Assembly: GCF_900129725.1 (NCBI RefSeq)
Contig: NZ_FQWQ01000003.1
Coordinates: 1,108,091-1,172,090, forward strand
Reading direction: 5' to 3'
Length of the DNA: 64,000 nucleotides
DNA from: Chryseolinea serpens
GTDB lineage: Bacteria > Bacteroidota > Bacteroidia > Cytophagales > Cyclobacteriaceae
The notes beneath the pieces were generated by a model. The model saw only the letters and a list, made by a program, of their open reading frames with translations, ran no database searches and was not told where the DNA came from. Positions 17,703 to 29,041 of this stretch are shown here, piece by piece (the stretch's first letter is position 1; each line of letters begins with the position of its first letter). Position numbers and translations under genes: made by a program.

Positions 17703-18686
17703 ATGTATACCAAGCCTGAAAAAAGTGCGATGAATAAATATGTATTGGCGGATTTGATCCGGCGTCTTCGGGCAGGCCAAGCGTCGGCTGAAGACAAATA
17801 TCTGTTGGAACAGATTTGGCAGGAAGCAATGCGCGACACATCCTATCTCGACAGCCTGTCGGACGCGGAACGCGAGTTATTAAAAAAGAAGATGTTTGCG
17901 GCCACACAAGAAGAGATCGGCCGTCGCACGCAACCGCGCAAAGTCGTGGCCTGGCGCCCCTGGGTGTTGCGCGCTGCTGCAGCCTTTGCCCCACTGCTCG
18001 CCGTTTCAGCCGTACTATATTGGAATGCTAACCGCTACACGGAAGTGCACACGGGCTATGGCGAACGCCTCGCCGTCACGCTCCCCGACAATTCGACGGT
18101 TACGCTCAACGGCAACTCTGTGCTCCGTTATCATAAGGAGTGGGATAATGAACATACACGCGAAGTGTGGATCGACGGCGAAGGTTTCTTTGCCGTGCAA
18201 CACACGGCGAACCACAAAAAATTTGTGGTGCACGCTTCCGACCGACTCAACGTGGAAGTGCTCGGCACAAAATTCAATGTAAAGAGTCGCGAAAAGAAAT
18301 CCGAAGTCATGTTGACCGAGGGGAAAGTGAAGTTGGACATGCAAAACACCCAGGCAAAGGCCAGTTCAGTTTTCCTCGCACCAGGAGAACTGGCCACCCT
18401 GGGTACTGACCGCCATCTCTCCAAACGCACCGTAAAACAAAAGCAATACACCTCGTGGCTGCAATACACTTTGTATTTCGACCGCACCACGCTGCGCGAC
18501 GTCGCGGTCCTCTTAAAAGATACGTATGGGCTGGACGTTGTGTTCGACGACGCCACGCTGCAAGATCGCGAATTGTCGGGCGAGATCTCCTCCGCTAGTA
18601 TCAATGATATTTTATATGCGATTGCTGAAACGTTCAGCTTGAACGTCACCCGCGATGGCACGAGTGTATATATTTCTTCCAAATAA
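17703..18686 (+). CDS. FecR-family anti-sigma factor
   Basis: A 327-residue single-pass membrane protein. The cytoplasmic N-terminal ~95 residues bind the sigma factor; one transmembrane helix lies near WVLRAAAAFAPLLAVSAVLYW; the periplasmic FecR domain follows (HTGYGERLAVTLPDNSTVTL, VWIDGEGFFAV, VEVLGTKFNV, EVMLTEGKV), and the last ~70 residues form the DUF4974 module (RTTLRDVAVLLKDTYGLDV). It transmits a signal from the STN domain of the TonB-dependent receptor encoded 16 bases downstream to the divergent sigma factor. Confidence 0.93.
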   Translation: MYTKPEKSAMNKYVLADLIRRLRAGQASAEDKYLLEQIWQEAMRDTSYLDSLSDAERELLKKKMFAATQEEIGRRTQPRKVVAWRPWVLRAAAAFAPLLAVSAVLYWNANRYTEVHTGYGERLAVTLPDNSTVTLNGNSVLRYHKEWDNEHTREVWIDGEGFFAVQHTANHKKFVVHASDRLNVEVLGTKFNVKSREKKSEVMLTEGKVKLDMQNTQAKASSVFLAPGELATLGTDRHLSKRTVKQKQYTSWLQYTLYFDRTTLRDVAVLLKDTYGLDVVFDDATLQDRELSGEISSASINDILYAIAETFSLNVTRDGTSVYISSK

Positions 18687-18702
18687 CTAACCGCAAACCC
18701 GT

Positions 18703-21700
18703 ATGCTCAAACAGTACCGTAATTATTACACCGTATGGAGGAGTTGTTTATGTCTGGTGATGCTAAGTTTTCCAGCACTCCTGTTGGCGCAGGATCAACT
18801 TTTTGCCAATGCCCTCCAAATGAACCGCACCACGCCGCGTCGTGCCGAAGTGCGTTCGTTGCGCGAAGCACTCGAAGAGGTGCAGGATCATTTTAACGTA
18901 TCGTTCTTATATGAATCTACCGTCCTGGAAGGAAAAGAAGTTTCCACCAAGATCGCCATCAAAGGAAAGATCGAAAACACACTGACCAATTTGCTGGAGC
19001 CCCTCGGCCTGCGATTCAAAAAGATCAACGACCGCACGTATTCCATTTTGCCAAAGGTTGCCCCGAAAGCTTCCCGCGATCAACGCGGTGCGGCGGCCAC
19101 TGAAAAAGATAGCTCTGCAGACCTCAATCCTTCTCCTGCAGATGCAGAAGGGTTGTTCGAGGCAGCTGCCGAGAACCGGTTTGTCGAGATCGTCGTGCAA
19201 GGCACCATCACCGACGAGAACAACGGTCCCATCCCGGGAGCAAACGTGCTGGTGAAGGGAACCACGAAAGGCACCACCACCGATGCAGAAGGTAAATTCT
19301 CCATCAGCGTACCCGACGAAAATGCCGTGCTGATCGTGAGCTTCATCGGCTATACGTCCGAAGAAGTGCCCGTGGGCAGCCGCACGACAATCGATGTGAA
19401 ACTGACACCCGACATCCAGCAACTCAGCGAAGTGGTTGTTGTGGGATATGGCACACAGAAGCGCTCTTCCGTGACCGGCGCGGTGGCCACCGTGGGCTCC
19501 AGAGAAGTATCAGCGTTGCCGGTCGTGAGCGTGGAGTCGGCCATTCAAGGTCGTGTTCCCGGCGTGCAGGTGACCAGCAATGGTAGCCCTGGAACAACGC
19601 CTACCGTGCGTATCCGCGGGATTGGCTCCATCACCGGTGCCTCTCAACCGCTGTACGTGATCGATGGTTTTCCTGCGGCTGGAAACCTGAACAATATCGA
19701 CACGAAAGACATAGAGTCCGTGGAAGTGTTGAAAGATGCGGCGGCGTCGGCGATCTATGGATCGAGAGCGGCAAACGGTGTGATCATCATCACCACCAAG
19801 AGCGGTTCGCGCGACAGCAAGGTGCATGTGGATGTTGATACCTACTATGGTGTACAGAAAGCCTGGAAGCAATTGGATTTACTGGGCACCGACGATTACT
19901 TGAAATATGGCACGGCCTTGTTGACGAATGCCGGTAACGCGTTGCCCCCTCGGTTTTCGACGATGAATGATCCGATCTACCCCGGAGCAACCCAAACCTA
20001 CGCGCAAACCAACAGCGATTGGCAAGGGGCGATGTTCCGGACAGCCCCGATTTCTCAAACGCAAGTGGCGTTGTCGGTAGGTTCGGAAAAATCCAAGTTG
20101 TATACCTCCGTGAGCAAATTCAACCAGGAGGGTATTATGCTCGGCACGAACTTCGATCGGTACAGCTACCGGTTGAATTATGAAAATAAGATCAGCAGTC
20201 GGTTCACGTTTGGCGAGAACTTTAATATCTCGTATTCCAGCACACGGAACCAGGCAGAAAGCGGTGGACGAACCGTTCTTCAGCACATCATTCACTCGGT
20301 TCCTTACATTCCTATCTATGATCCCACCTTGCTTGGAGGCTTCCGGGCGCCCAGTGGAAATGACGGATCGGATCCCGAAAATCCTGTGCGCATCGTGAGC
20401 ATGGACTCCAATAAAGACAATGTGATGAACATTATCGGAAGCGGCTACCTGGAAGCCAAGATCGTCGACGGCTTGAAATACAAATTCACCGCCGGTGTGA
20501 ATTATGCCGTGCGCCGTCACTTGGAGGATTATCCGATGTACAACGATGGCTTTGTGTCGCGGAACCAGCATAACCTGGTCGACAATCGGAATACAAGCTT
20601 CTCACCCTATCTGTCCAATCAACTCACCTACGACAAGACGTTTGGATCGCATGCGCTCAACGTGATTGCCGTAGCAGAAAAGCAGAACTATACCGGGTCG
20701 AACCTCAACGCCAGTGCACAACAGGCTCGCAACGATATCGACCAGATGACAGGATCGTCCAATCCCACACTGAGTGGCGACAAATCGGAAACGACGTTGT
20801 TATCTTACCTGGCGCGTGTGAACTATGAATACAAAGGAAAATATCTGTTGAGCGCTTCCATTCGCAGGGATGGCTTCTCCGGATTTGCTCCGAATCACAA
20901 GTGGGGTAATTTCCCAGGTTTGTCCGTGGGTTGGCGCATGAACGAAGAGAACTTCATGAAGCAGGTGCCCACGATCTCCGAATTGAAGCTGCGTGCCAGT
21001 TATGGTTCATTGGGTTCCATTGCCAACGTAGGGGCGTATGACTATCAATCGTTCATCAACACCAACACGTCCTACGATTTCAACAACGCCGCCGCCGCCG
21101 GGGCTGCCTATTTCGACAAGATCCAAAACCTGAACCTGACGTGGGAAAAAACAAAAATGTCAAACTTCGGTGTCGACCTGGGGCTGTTTGAGAACCGCGT
21201 GACGTTTACCGCCGAATACTTTGTAAGGAATGTCAGCGATTTATTATTGGATGTCGTTCCCGCCAACTCGCTGGGGTATACGTCGGCCACCAAACAGAAC
21301 GTGGCTTCGATGAAGAACTGGGGATATGAATTTATTGCAGGCTATGCAAAATCAAACGGCCCGATCACGTTCAACATCAGCGCCAACATCGGCATCATTC
21401 GCAATACCGTGAAACAACTGAACGCACCCAACGCGGTATTATACAGCGGCAAGAACGACGACTTTGGTGGTTTCCAAATTACACGTACCATCGCCGGCAG
21501 CTCGATCCAGGAATTTTATGGCTATAAGACCGATGGCATTTTCCAAAACCAGGCGGAGATCGATGCCGCTAACGCTGCGGACGGCAATCCGTCCACGAAG
21601 TATCAGGCCAACGCAGCACCCGGCGACATTCGTTTCAAGGATATTAACGGCGACGGTGTGATCGATGCTTCGGATCAAGTGAGTCTCGGCAGCTACCTCC

Positions 21701-22221
21701 CCAAGTTTAACTATGGTATAAACTTCACAGCCAACTACAAGAACTTCGACCTGACACTTTTCTTCCAAGGCGTGCAAGGAAACAAGATCTACAACGGCAC
21801 GAAGGTGCTCGGTCAGGGCATGTTGCGGTTGTTTGGCGCCGAGAAAGAAGTGATGAACGCCTGGACCCCCGACAACACCAACACCAATGTTCCGCGTGCC
21901 GTCAACGGCGATCCCAATCAAAACTCACGGACATCGGACCGGTTCATCGAAGACGGTTCCTACTTTCGGTTAAAGAATATCAGCATCGGTTATTCGATAC
22001 CTTCAACCAGCATACAAGATCTGACCAAGGGCACACTTAAGAAGCTCCGGATCTATGTCTCGTCGCAAAACCTGTTCACCGTGACGAAGTATACGGGGTA
22101 CGATCCGGAAATTGGTAATCGCTATCAGAACAGTACGGGCAACACGCTGATCAATGGTATTGACTATGGCCAGTTCCCGTCGCCAAGAACCTTCATGGCC
22201 GGTCTTCAAGTTGGGTTTTAA
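18703..22221 (+). CDS. SusC/RagA-family TonB-dependent outer-membrane receptor with STN domain
   Basis: A 1172-residue transporter. After a signal peptide ending near LLLAQ comes an STN signalling domain (~50-120: LREALEEVQDHFNVSFLYES), then a carboxypeptidase-like beta domain (~160-240, GANVLVKGTTKGTTTDAEGK), the VVVGYGTQKRSSVTGAV linker typical of SusC, a plug with VEVLKDAAASAIYGSRAANG, and a ~900-residue beta-barrel ending in aromatic GLQVGF. It imports a large substrate, usually a glycan or peptide, together with SusD. The STN domain shows that it also senses substrate and signals to FecR. Confidence 0.96.
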   Translation: MLKQYRNYYTVWRSCLCLVMLSFPALLLAQDQLFANALQMNRTTPRRAEVRSLREALEEVQDHFNVSFLYESTVLEGKEVSTKIAIKGKIENTLTNLLEPLGLRFKKINDRTYSILPKVAPKASRDQRGAAATEKDSSADLNPSPADAEGLFEAAAENRFVEIVVQGTITDENNGPIPGANVLVKGTTKGTTTDAEGKFSISVPDENAVLIVSFIGYTSEEVPVGSRTTIDVKLTPDIQQLSEVVVVGYGTQKRSSVTGAVATVGSREVSALPVVSVESAIQGRVPGVQVTSNGSPGTTPTVRIRGIGSITGASQPLYVIDGFPAAGNLNNIDTKDIESVEVLKDAAASAIYGSRAANGVIIITTKSGSRDSKVHVDVDTYYGVQKAWKQLDLLGTDDYLKYGTALLTNAGNALPPRFSTMNDPIYPGATQTYAQTNSDWQGAMFRTAPISQTQVALSVGSEKSKLYTSVSKFNQEGIMLGTNFDRYSYRLNYENKISSRFTFGENFNISYSSTRNQAESGGRTVLQHIIHSVPYIPIYDPTLLGGFRAPSGNDGSDPENPVRIVSMDSNKDNVMNIIGSGYLEAKIVDGLKYKFTAGVNYAVRRHLEDYPMYNDGFVSRNQHNLVDNRNTSFSPYLSNQLTYDKTFGSHALNVIAVAEKQNYTGSNLNASAQQARNDIDQMTGSSNPTLSGDKSETTLLSYLARVNYEYKGKYLLSASIRRDGFSGFAPNHKWGNFPGLSVGWRMNEENFMKQVPTISELKLRASYGSLGSIANVGAYDYQSFINTNTSYDFNNAAAAGAAYFDKIQNLNLTWEKTKMSNFGVDLGLFENRVTFTAEYFVRNVSDLLLDVVPANSLGYTSATKQNVASMKNWGYEFIAGYAKSNGPITFNISANIGIIRNTVKQLNAPNAVLYSGKNDDFGGFQITRTIAGSSIQEFYGYKTDGIFQNQAEIDAANAADGNPSTKYQANAAPGDIRFKDINGDGVIDASDQVSLGSYLPKFNYGINFTANYKNFDLTLFFQGVQGNKIYNGTKVLGQGMLRLFGAEKEVMNAWTPDNTNTNVPRAVNGDPNQNSRTSDRFIEDGSYFRLKNISIGYSIPSTSIQDLTKGTLKKLRIYVSSQNLFTVTKYTGYDPEIGNRYQNSTGNTLINGIDYGQFPSPRTFMAGLQVGF

Positions 22222-22237
22222 GGCGTAGCAACAAAAA

Positions 22238-23770
22238 ATGGAAACCATGAAAACGAAAATCATATTTTTTACTATCGTATCGAGCCTGATCGCCAGCTCT
22301 TGCGGCGAAAACGTTCTGGACAGGCAAAGCACGACCAACGTGAAGACGGAGAACTATTACAAAACCGTCGACGAACTGAATTCCGCATTGACCGGTTCCT
22401 ATGCCATCCTGCAAGGCACCGACCTCGGAGGCCGCGAGTATTTCTTCCTTCATGACTTGCGCTCCGATGACGTTGCCAGTGGTGGTGGTCAGTTGGAAAC
22501 CGCGCGGAACCAGATCCTGATCGGTTCCCTGGGCGCAACAAATTCAGTGATGACCTCCGTGTGGAACGGCTTCTACCGGTTGATCCATCGGGTCAATGCC
22601 ATCATTGAAAATGCACCGAATGCTACGGGCGACGCGGGCGTGAAAGCCAGAATTGTAGGCGAGGCCCGGTTCTTAAGGGCATGGGCCTATTTTCAACTGG
22701 CCGCTTTCTGGGGAGACGTTCCCCTGTATGACACCTACGCAAAAGGTTTCGAGGACGTGAAAGCCCGCAGCCCGCAAAGTGATGTTTTTAAATTCGTGAT
22801 CACCGAATTGAACAGCCTGCAGGCCGACTTACCGGTTTCGTATTCCGGCAACGACCTGGGACGTGCTTCCCGCGGAGCTGCGCTCACCTTGTTGGCTAAA
22901 GTTTACATTTTCACGGGCGACTACACGAACGCGAAAACGCAACTCGAAGCGGTGAAAGGCATGGGCTATGCGCTGGTGGATAACTACTTTGACAACTTCA
23001 AAGAAGAAACGGAATACAACAAGGAATCGATCTTCGAACTTTCCTATACTTCCAGTGGCAATTTTAACTGGGATGCCGATGGTAACGGAACCAGCGTAAA
23101 CGAATCGTGGATCCGCTCGCAAGAATACTCCGCCGTGGGATGGCGCAACCTGATCCCGTCCGACAAACTGCTCAACGAATATGAAGCAAACGATCCCCGC
23201 CTGAAAGACAACTTCTTTTTTATCGGCGATAAGTATGGCGACCCCGCCGCCCCGGTGACGCTGACCGCCGACAAAGTCCAAGGGAACTCCAGCATTTTTC
23301 ACAGTGTGAGCCAAAAGATCAGCTGGCGGAAATACTCGGTCATGTATAAGCTCGATCCGGGCGGATACTACGACAAGATCGGCATCAATTACCGCATGTA
23401 CCGCTATGCCGACGTGTTGTTGATGCTGGCCGAATGCGAGAACGAAGTGGGCACATCCTCCGCCGCGATGGCCTATATGAACCAGATCCGCAACCGCCCC
23501 AGTGTGAGCATGCCGAATTATCCTACCGCCGATTTCCCCTGCGACTCCAAGGACGAGATCACGCGGGCCATTATTCACGAACGGCAGGTGGAACTGGCGG
23601 GCGAGGAAGTGCGCAACTTCGACATCCTCCGCTGGAGGAAGAACAACAAGTTGAAGACCGAGCCCATTTCCTATTTCGAAGCCAACAAATTTGAGCTGCT
23701 GCCCATACCGCAGGACGAGATCAATACCAACAAAGAGATTCCGCAAAGCGAGCAGAACCCCGGATATTGA
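22238..23770 (+). CDS. SusD/RagB-family surface lipoprotein
   Basis: A 510-residue lipoprotein with lipobox IASSC after a short signal; the SusC gene ends 16 bases upstream. TPR-like helices characteristic of SusD include VGEARFLRAWAYFQLAAFWG and GRASRGAALTLLAKVYIFTG, and the closing part has RYADVLLMLAECENE and ERQVELAGEEVRNFDILRW. It caps the SusC barrel and captures substrate on the cell surface. A strong terminator follows immediately, ending the operon. No degradative enzyme is co-transcribed, so the substrate is unknown. Confidence 0.95.
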   Translation: METMKTKIIFFTIVSSLIASSCGENVLDRQSTTNVKTENYYKTVDELNSALTGSYAILQGTDLGGREYFFLHDLRSDDVASGGGQLETARNQILIGSLGATNSVMTSVWNGFYRLIHRVNAIIENAPNATGDAGVKARIVGEARFLRAWAYFQLAAFWGDVPLYDTYAKGFEDVKARSPQSDVFKFVITELNSLQADLPVSYSGNDLGRASRGAALTLLAKVYIFTGDYTNAKTQLEAVKGMGYALVDNYFDNFKEETEYNKESIFELSYTSSGNFNWDADGNGTSVNESWIRSQEYSAVGWRNLIPSDKLLNEYEANDPRLKDNFFFIGDKYGDPAAPVTLTADKVQGNSSIFHSVSQKISWRKYSVMYKLDPGGYYDKIGINYRMYRYADVLLMLAECENEVGTSSAAMAYMNQIRNRPSVSMPNYPTADFPCDSKDEITRAIIHERQVELAGEEVRNFDILRWRKNNKLKTEPISYFEANKFELLPIPQDEINTNKEIPQSEQNPGY

Positions 23771-23795
23771 TTGACCGTCTGAATTAAACTGGTGA

Positions 23796-23826
23796 CAGGG
23801 CGATGTTTCATCGCCCTGTTTTTTTT
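23796..23826 (+). terminator. Perfect rho-independent terminator after susD
   Basis: CAGGGCGATG (23796-23805) pairs without mismatch with CATCGCCCTG (23809-23818) across a three-base loop and is followed by eight T. An in-frame ATG at 23803 lies inside the hairpin, so the next gene must start later (23836 or 23854). Confidence 0.93.
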
Positions 23827-23835
23827 ACTTTTCAG

Positions 23836-26800
23836 ATGAATTCACCAGAACCTATGTCCAAAAATACCCTCCCGCTATTCGCCCTCGTTCTTTTTCTTGT
23901 AGTGGGATGCCACACACAACCCACCCATTTCGAGCTTTTGCCTTCCGGCACTACCGGCATCGCGTTCAATAACCTGTTGACGGAGAGCGATACCCTCAAC
24001 ATTCTGTCGTTCGAGTACATGTACAATGGGGGAGGCGTTGGCGTGGGCGACTTTAACAACGATGGGCTGACGGACATCTTCTTTGCCGGGAACATGGTGA
24101 GCAGCAAACTCTACCTCAACAAAGGCAACTTTCGTTTCGACGACATCACGGAACAAGCGAAAGTGACCACGAAATACTGGTGCACCGGCATTTCGGTGGT
24201 CGACATCGACCAGGATGGTTGGATGGATATCTATGTGTGCACCGTGAACCCCCACGACGACAAATCGACGCCCAACTTACTTTTCCACAACAAAGGTGTC
24301 GACGATAAAGGCGTTCCCGTATTCGAGGAAGTGGCCGCCGCTGTGGGCCTGGCCGATCGCAGCTACTCCACCCAGGCCGCATTCCTGGACTATGATCTCG
24401 ATGGCGATCTCGACATGTACCTGCTCACCAACGCGCTGGAAAACTACACGCGAAATTCCCCCACCGGGCAACACACCGACGGCACGGGCAAGAGTGTGGA
24501 CAAACTCTTCCGCAACAATGGTCCCGCCGCGGGGCTGCCGCATTTTGAAGATGTCTCCGCCGCAGCGGGCATCCTCACGGAGGGATGGGGCCTCGGCATC
24601 GTGGTGAACGACATCAATCGCGACGGCAAACCCGATGTGTATGCGGCCAACGATTTTCTCTCCAACGACCACGTCTACATCAACCAGGGCGACGGCACGT
24701 TTGCCAACGAGAAGGAGCGCATGAAACACACCGAATACAACGGCATGGGCGCCGACATCGGCGACATCAACAACGATGGCTTGAACGACATCGTGGTGGT
24801 AGACATGTTCCCCGAAGACAACCTGCGGCAAAAGACCATGTTTGGCGGCATCGGCTATGACCGGTTCCAAAAAAATATCCAGATGAAATACCAGCCGCAG
24901 TATGTGCGCAACGTTCTGCAACTCAACAACGGCAACGGCACCTACAGCGACATCGGCTATCTCTCCGGAATCTATGCCACCGACTGGAGCTGGAGCGGTC
25001 TCATCGCCGACGTGGACAACGACGGCTGGCAGGACGTGCTCATCACCAACGGATATCGCAAAGACATCACTAACCTCGACTTTGTTACTTACAGCAAGGA
25101 GTCCAGTATGTTTGGCACCGACGCCACGCGGATGAAAAAAACGCTGGATGCCGTGAACAAAATTGAAGGCGTGAAGAAGCCCGATCTTATTTTCAAAAAC
25201 AACGGCGACTTGCGCTTCACCAACAAATCGAAGGAGTGGGGACTGACGCAGGAAGCCTATGGCAATGGTGCCGCCTATGCCGACTTCGACAACGATGGCG
25301 ATCTTGACATGGTGATCAACAACATCAACGACGAAGCGTCGGTGTATAAAAACAATGCCCGCGAGCTTGATCCCGGAAGAAGTAATTATTTGCGCATCGT
25401 CTTGAAAGGTCCGGCGGGAAATCGGAGTGGGCTGGGTGCGCAGATTGACATACTTCAAGAGGGCAAAAAACAATATCGCGAGCTTGAAACACAACGTGGC
25501 TTTCAATCTTCGGTGGAGCCCGTTGTTCACTTCGGATTGGATAGCCTTACGCAGATCGACCAGCTTGCCATCCGCTGGCCGGACGGACATGTGCAGACAT
25601 TAAAAAATGTCAAAGCCAATCAGGTGCTGGAAGTGGCGTATACCGATGCCGTTGAGGTTGAAGAAGAGGACGGATGGGCGGTCTATCCGCCACTTTCCGC
25701 ACGGCCCGATTCCCTCGATAATTTCACGGGATTGTCCCCGGATAAACTGGCAGCATCGGTCTTTTTTGATGACGTGACCGCCTCTACCGGCCTTTATTAC
25801 AAACACCAAGAAGACGAATATATCGACTATAAAGCCACGGCTACCTTACCTCAAAAGTATTCGCAAGCTGGCCCGGGTCTCACCATTGGGGATGTCAACC
25901 AGGATGATTTGGATGACGTGCTGTTGTGTGGCGCGGCCCACCGTGGCACCACGATTTTTGTTCAGCAAAAAAACGGAACATTCAAAAAAGATTCACTGGG
26001 CGCAAAGCCGCAGGAAGACATGAGCATGCAGTTGTTCGACGCCGATGGCGACAACGACCTGGACCTTTATTGTGTTAGCGGCAGCTCGGAGTTCGGCGCA
26101 TTGCCGGGTGCCTACCAGGACCGTTTTTATCGCAACAATGGTAAGAAACTCGTAGCGGACACCACAGCATTGCCAAAAGAGAACGCCAGTGGGAGCACCG
26201 TAGTGGCCTCCGATTTTGACAAGGATGGTGACCTCGACCTTTTTGTTGGCGGAAGGATCGTGCCTGGACGTTATCCTGAAGCCCCACAAAGCTTCCTGTT
26301 GCAAAACGATGGAAAAGGAAATTTTACTGACGTCACAAAGTCGATAGCGCCCCTGCTCGAGCGTTCAGGAATGATCACCGGTGCGCTATGGACCGACTTC
26401 GACAATGACGGATGGACCGACCTGGCCATCGTGGGAGAGTGGATGCCCGTTTCTTTCTACAAAAACAACCAGGGCAAAGCATTTTCAAAAGCATTCGAAG
26501 AGGCACCCGGTTGGTGGACCAGCATCACCGGCGCCGACATGGACAACGACGGCGATGTGGACTACGTCTGCGGCAACCTCGGTCTCAACTCGCTGTTCCA
26601 GGCTTCTCCGCAAGCGCCCGTCAGCATCTACGCAAAAGATTTTGATGGCAACGGCTCGTTCGACCCGTTGGTGACACGCTATGTGCAGGGAAAGGAATAC
26701 TTAACGCATCCCCGCGAGACGCTGACCGACCAGATCGTGAGTTTAAAACGCAAACTGGTTCGCTATGCCATCTATGGAGGGTCTTCCATACAAGAGATCC

Positions 26801-27447
26801 TTACGCCCGAGCAACTGCAGGGGGCGTTGATCTATCACGCAACAACCCTGTCGTCATCCTACGTAGAGAACCTCGGTGGCGGCAAATTTAAATTGACGGA
26901 CTTGCCCGTGGAGGCCCAGTTCGCTCCCTTGAACGGCGTGCAGATAGCCGACTTGAATGGTGACCATCACCTCGACATCCTGGGCATTGGTAACTCCTAC
27001 GCGGCTGATCCGCTGACGGGCTATTATGACGCAGGCACCGGAGTGTGCCTGCTCGGCAATGGAAAGGGAGGCTTCCAGGCGCTCCCCGTCTGGAGTAGCA
27101 ACTTTGCTGTTGACACGGATGCTAAAAGCCTCGGCCTTTTGAGGAGGGCAAACAACGAACCGCTATACATCGCTACAGCAAATCGCGATAGTTTGCAGGC
27201 CTTTGAACTGTCACCGTCGGTTTATCCCCCGCACCTCCAATGGATAACAGCAGGCCGGACGGATGTGCAGGCCGAGCTCAGATGGGCTGACGGTAAAGTG
27301 GAAAAAAGAGAGCTCTACTATGGCTCGGGCTACTTGTCGCAATCCACCCGTGCGATCCCAATTTCCCCCGGGGTGCAGGAAGTCTGGCTGAAAGACAGTG
27401 CCGGCAATCGGCGGAAAGTCTGGGGGACCGGGGCCGGATCAAAATAA
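23836..27447 (+). CDS. Large VCBS/FG-GAP and ASPIC/UnbV repeat lipoprotein
   Basis: A protein of about 1203 residues (ATG 23836; ATG 23854 also possible) with a lipoprotein signal ending LFLVVGC. It carries two beta-propeller arrays of calcium-binding D-x-[DN]-x-DG loops. The first array includes DFNNDGLTDIFF, DIDQDGWMDIYV, DYDLDGDLDMYL, DINRDGKPDVYA and DFDNDGDLDMVI; the second includes DADGDNDLDLYC, DFDKDGDLDLFV, DFDNDGWTDLAI and DMDNDGDVDYVC. Between them lies an ASPIC/UnbV domain (LGAQIDILQEGKK ... IRWPDGHVQTL). Such CRTAC1-like proteins are frequent next to SusC/SusD pairs and probably bind carbohydrate or serve adhesion. The terminator upstream suggests its own transcription start or read-through. 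Confidence 0.9.
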   Translation: MNSPEPMSKNTLPLFALVLFLVVGCHTQPTHFELLPSGTTGIAFNNLLTESDTLNILSFEYMYNGGGVGVGDFNNDGLTDIFFAGNMVSSKLYLNKGNFRFDDITEQAKVTTKYWCTGISVVDIDQDGWMDIYVCTVNPHDDKSTPNLLFHNKGVDDKGVPVFEEVAAAVGLADRSYSTQAAFLDYDLDGDLDMYLLTNALENYTRNSPTGQHTDGTGKSVDKLFRNNGPAAGLPHFEDVSAAAGILTEGWGLGIVVNDINRDGKPDVYAANDFLSNDHVYINQGDGTFANEKERMKHTEYNGMGADIGDINNDGLNDIVVVDMFPEDNLRQKTMFGGIGYDRFQKNIQMKYQPQYVRNVLQLNNGNGTYSDIGYLSGIYATDWSWSGLIADVDNDGWQDVLITNGYRKDITNLDFVTYSKESSMFGTDATRMKKTLDAVNKIEGVKKPDLIFKNNGDLRFTNKSKEWGLTQEAYGNGAAYADFDNDGDLDMVINNINDEASVYKNNARELDPGRSNYLRIVLKGPAGNRSGLGAQIDILQEGKKQYRELETQRGFQSSVEPVVHFGLDSLTQIDQLAIRWPDGHVQTLKNVKANQVLEVAYTDAVEVEEEDGWAVYPPLSARPDSLDNFTGLSPDKLAASVFFDDVTASTGLYYKHQEDEYIDYKATATLPQKYSQAGPGLTIGDVNQDDLDDVLLCGAAHRGTTIFVQQKNGTFKKDSLGAKPQEDMSMQLFDADGDNDLDLYCVSGSSEFGALPGAYQDRFYRNNGKKLVADTTALPKENASGSTVVASDFDKDGDLDLFVGGRIVPGRYPEAPQSFLLQNDGKGNFTDVTKSIAPLLERSGMITGALWTDFDNDGWTDLAIVGEWMPVSFYKNNQGKAFSKAFEEAPGWWTSITGADMDNDGDVDYVCGNLGLNSLFQASPQAPVSIYAKDFDGNGSFDPLVTRYVQGKEYLTHPRETLTDQIVSLKRKLVRYAIYGGSSIQEILTPEQLQGALIYHATTLSSSYVENLGGGKFKLTDLPVEAQFAPLNGVQIADLNGDHHLDILGIGNSYAADPLTGYYDAGTGVCLLGNGKGGFQALPVWSSNFAVDTDAKSLGLLRRANNEPLYIATANRDSLQAFELSPSVYPPHLQWITAGRTDVQAELRWADGKVEKRELYYGSGYLSQSTRAIPISPGVQEVWLKDSAGNRRKVWGTGAGSK

Positions 27448-27705
27448 TTCTATTCGGTATAAATTTTTTGACCTGGGGTGGACGCTTCGGGAAAGAAATG
27501 CTTACCCAAGTTCACGGGGAATTTCACCCGATTGAAACATCTTTTTTTGGAAGAAAAGGCATGGAAAAGGGCACGCTATAACGGCTGTCCGAAGGGTTTT
27601 GGACAACAAAGGGCAGGATTTAAACAAGTGTTTGAAAACCCCTTTTTTAGCGTGGATATTATATTTTTTTTACCTTTTCGTTAGATCAAAATTAAAAACT
27701 TGTTC

Positions 27706-27713
27706 TACTTTTG
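27706..27713 (+). promoter_or_regulatory. Candidate Bacteroidota -7 promoter box
   Basis: TACTTTTG fits the TAnnTTTG consensus used by the Bacteroidota primary sigma factor, 123 bases before the serine palmitoyltransferase start. The expected -33 TTTG is not clearly present about 19 bases upstream (TTTTCG is seen), so this is tentative. Confidence 0.35.
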
Positions 27714-27758
27714 GACCGTAAAACGAAATCGTTCGAAACATTCTTTAGAATAAACCGC

Positions 27759-27796
27759 GATTTCGTTCGACTTATCAAGTAGTCGAAACGGAAATC
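27759..27796. repeat. Imperfect inverted repeat in the operon leader
   Basis: GATTTCGTTCGACT (27759-27772) opposes AGTCGAAACGGAAATC (27781-27796), pairing over about 14 bases with two bulged bases and an 8-base loop. A related CGAAATCGTTCGA word occurs at 27724. It could be an operator or a transcript hairpin 40-75 bases before the first start codon. Confidence 0.5.
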
Positions 27797-27817
27797 GGCT
27801 TCAATAGGTTCAGATAA

Positions 27818-29040
<1,223 letters not shown>

Positions 29041-29041
<1 letters not shown>

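Noticed and set aside
24277-25590. 437-codon open frame on the minus strand
   Set aside because: Antisense to the VCBS/ASPIC repeats; the apparent hydrophobic repeats come from reverse reading of the GAC/GAT-rich calcium loops.
4394-27447. A single polysaccharide utilisation locus linking the glycoside hydrolase, sugar transporters and SusC/SusD
   Set aside because: The genes are on different strands, separated by regulators and terminators over more than 10 kb; no shared operon can be supported.
27478-27684. 68-codon plus-strand frame before the sphingolipid operon
   Set aside because: Non-ATG start, no family pattern, and it occupies the leader and promoter zone.
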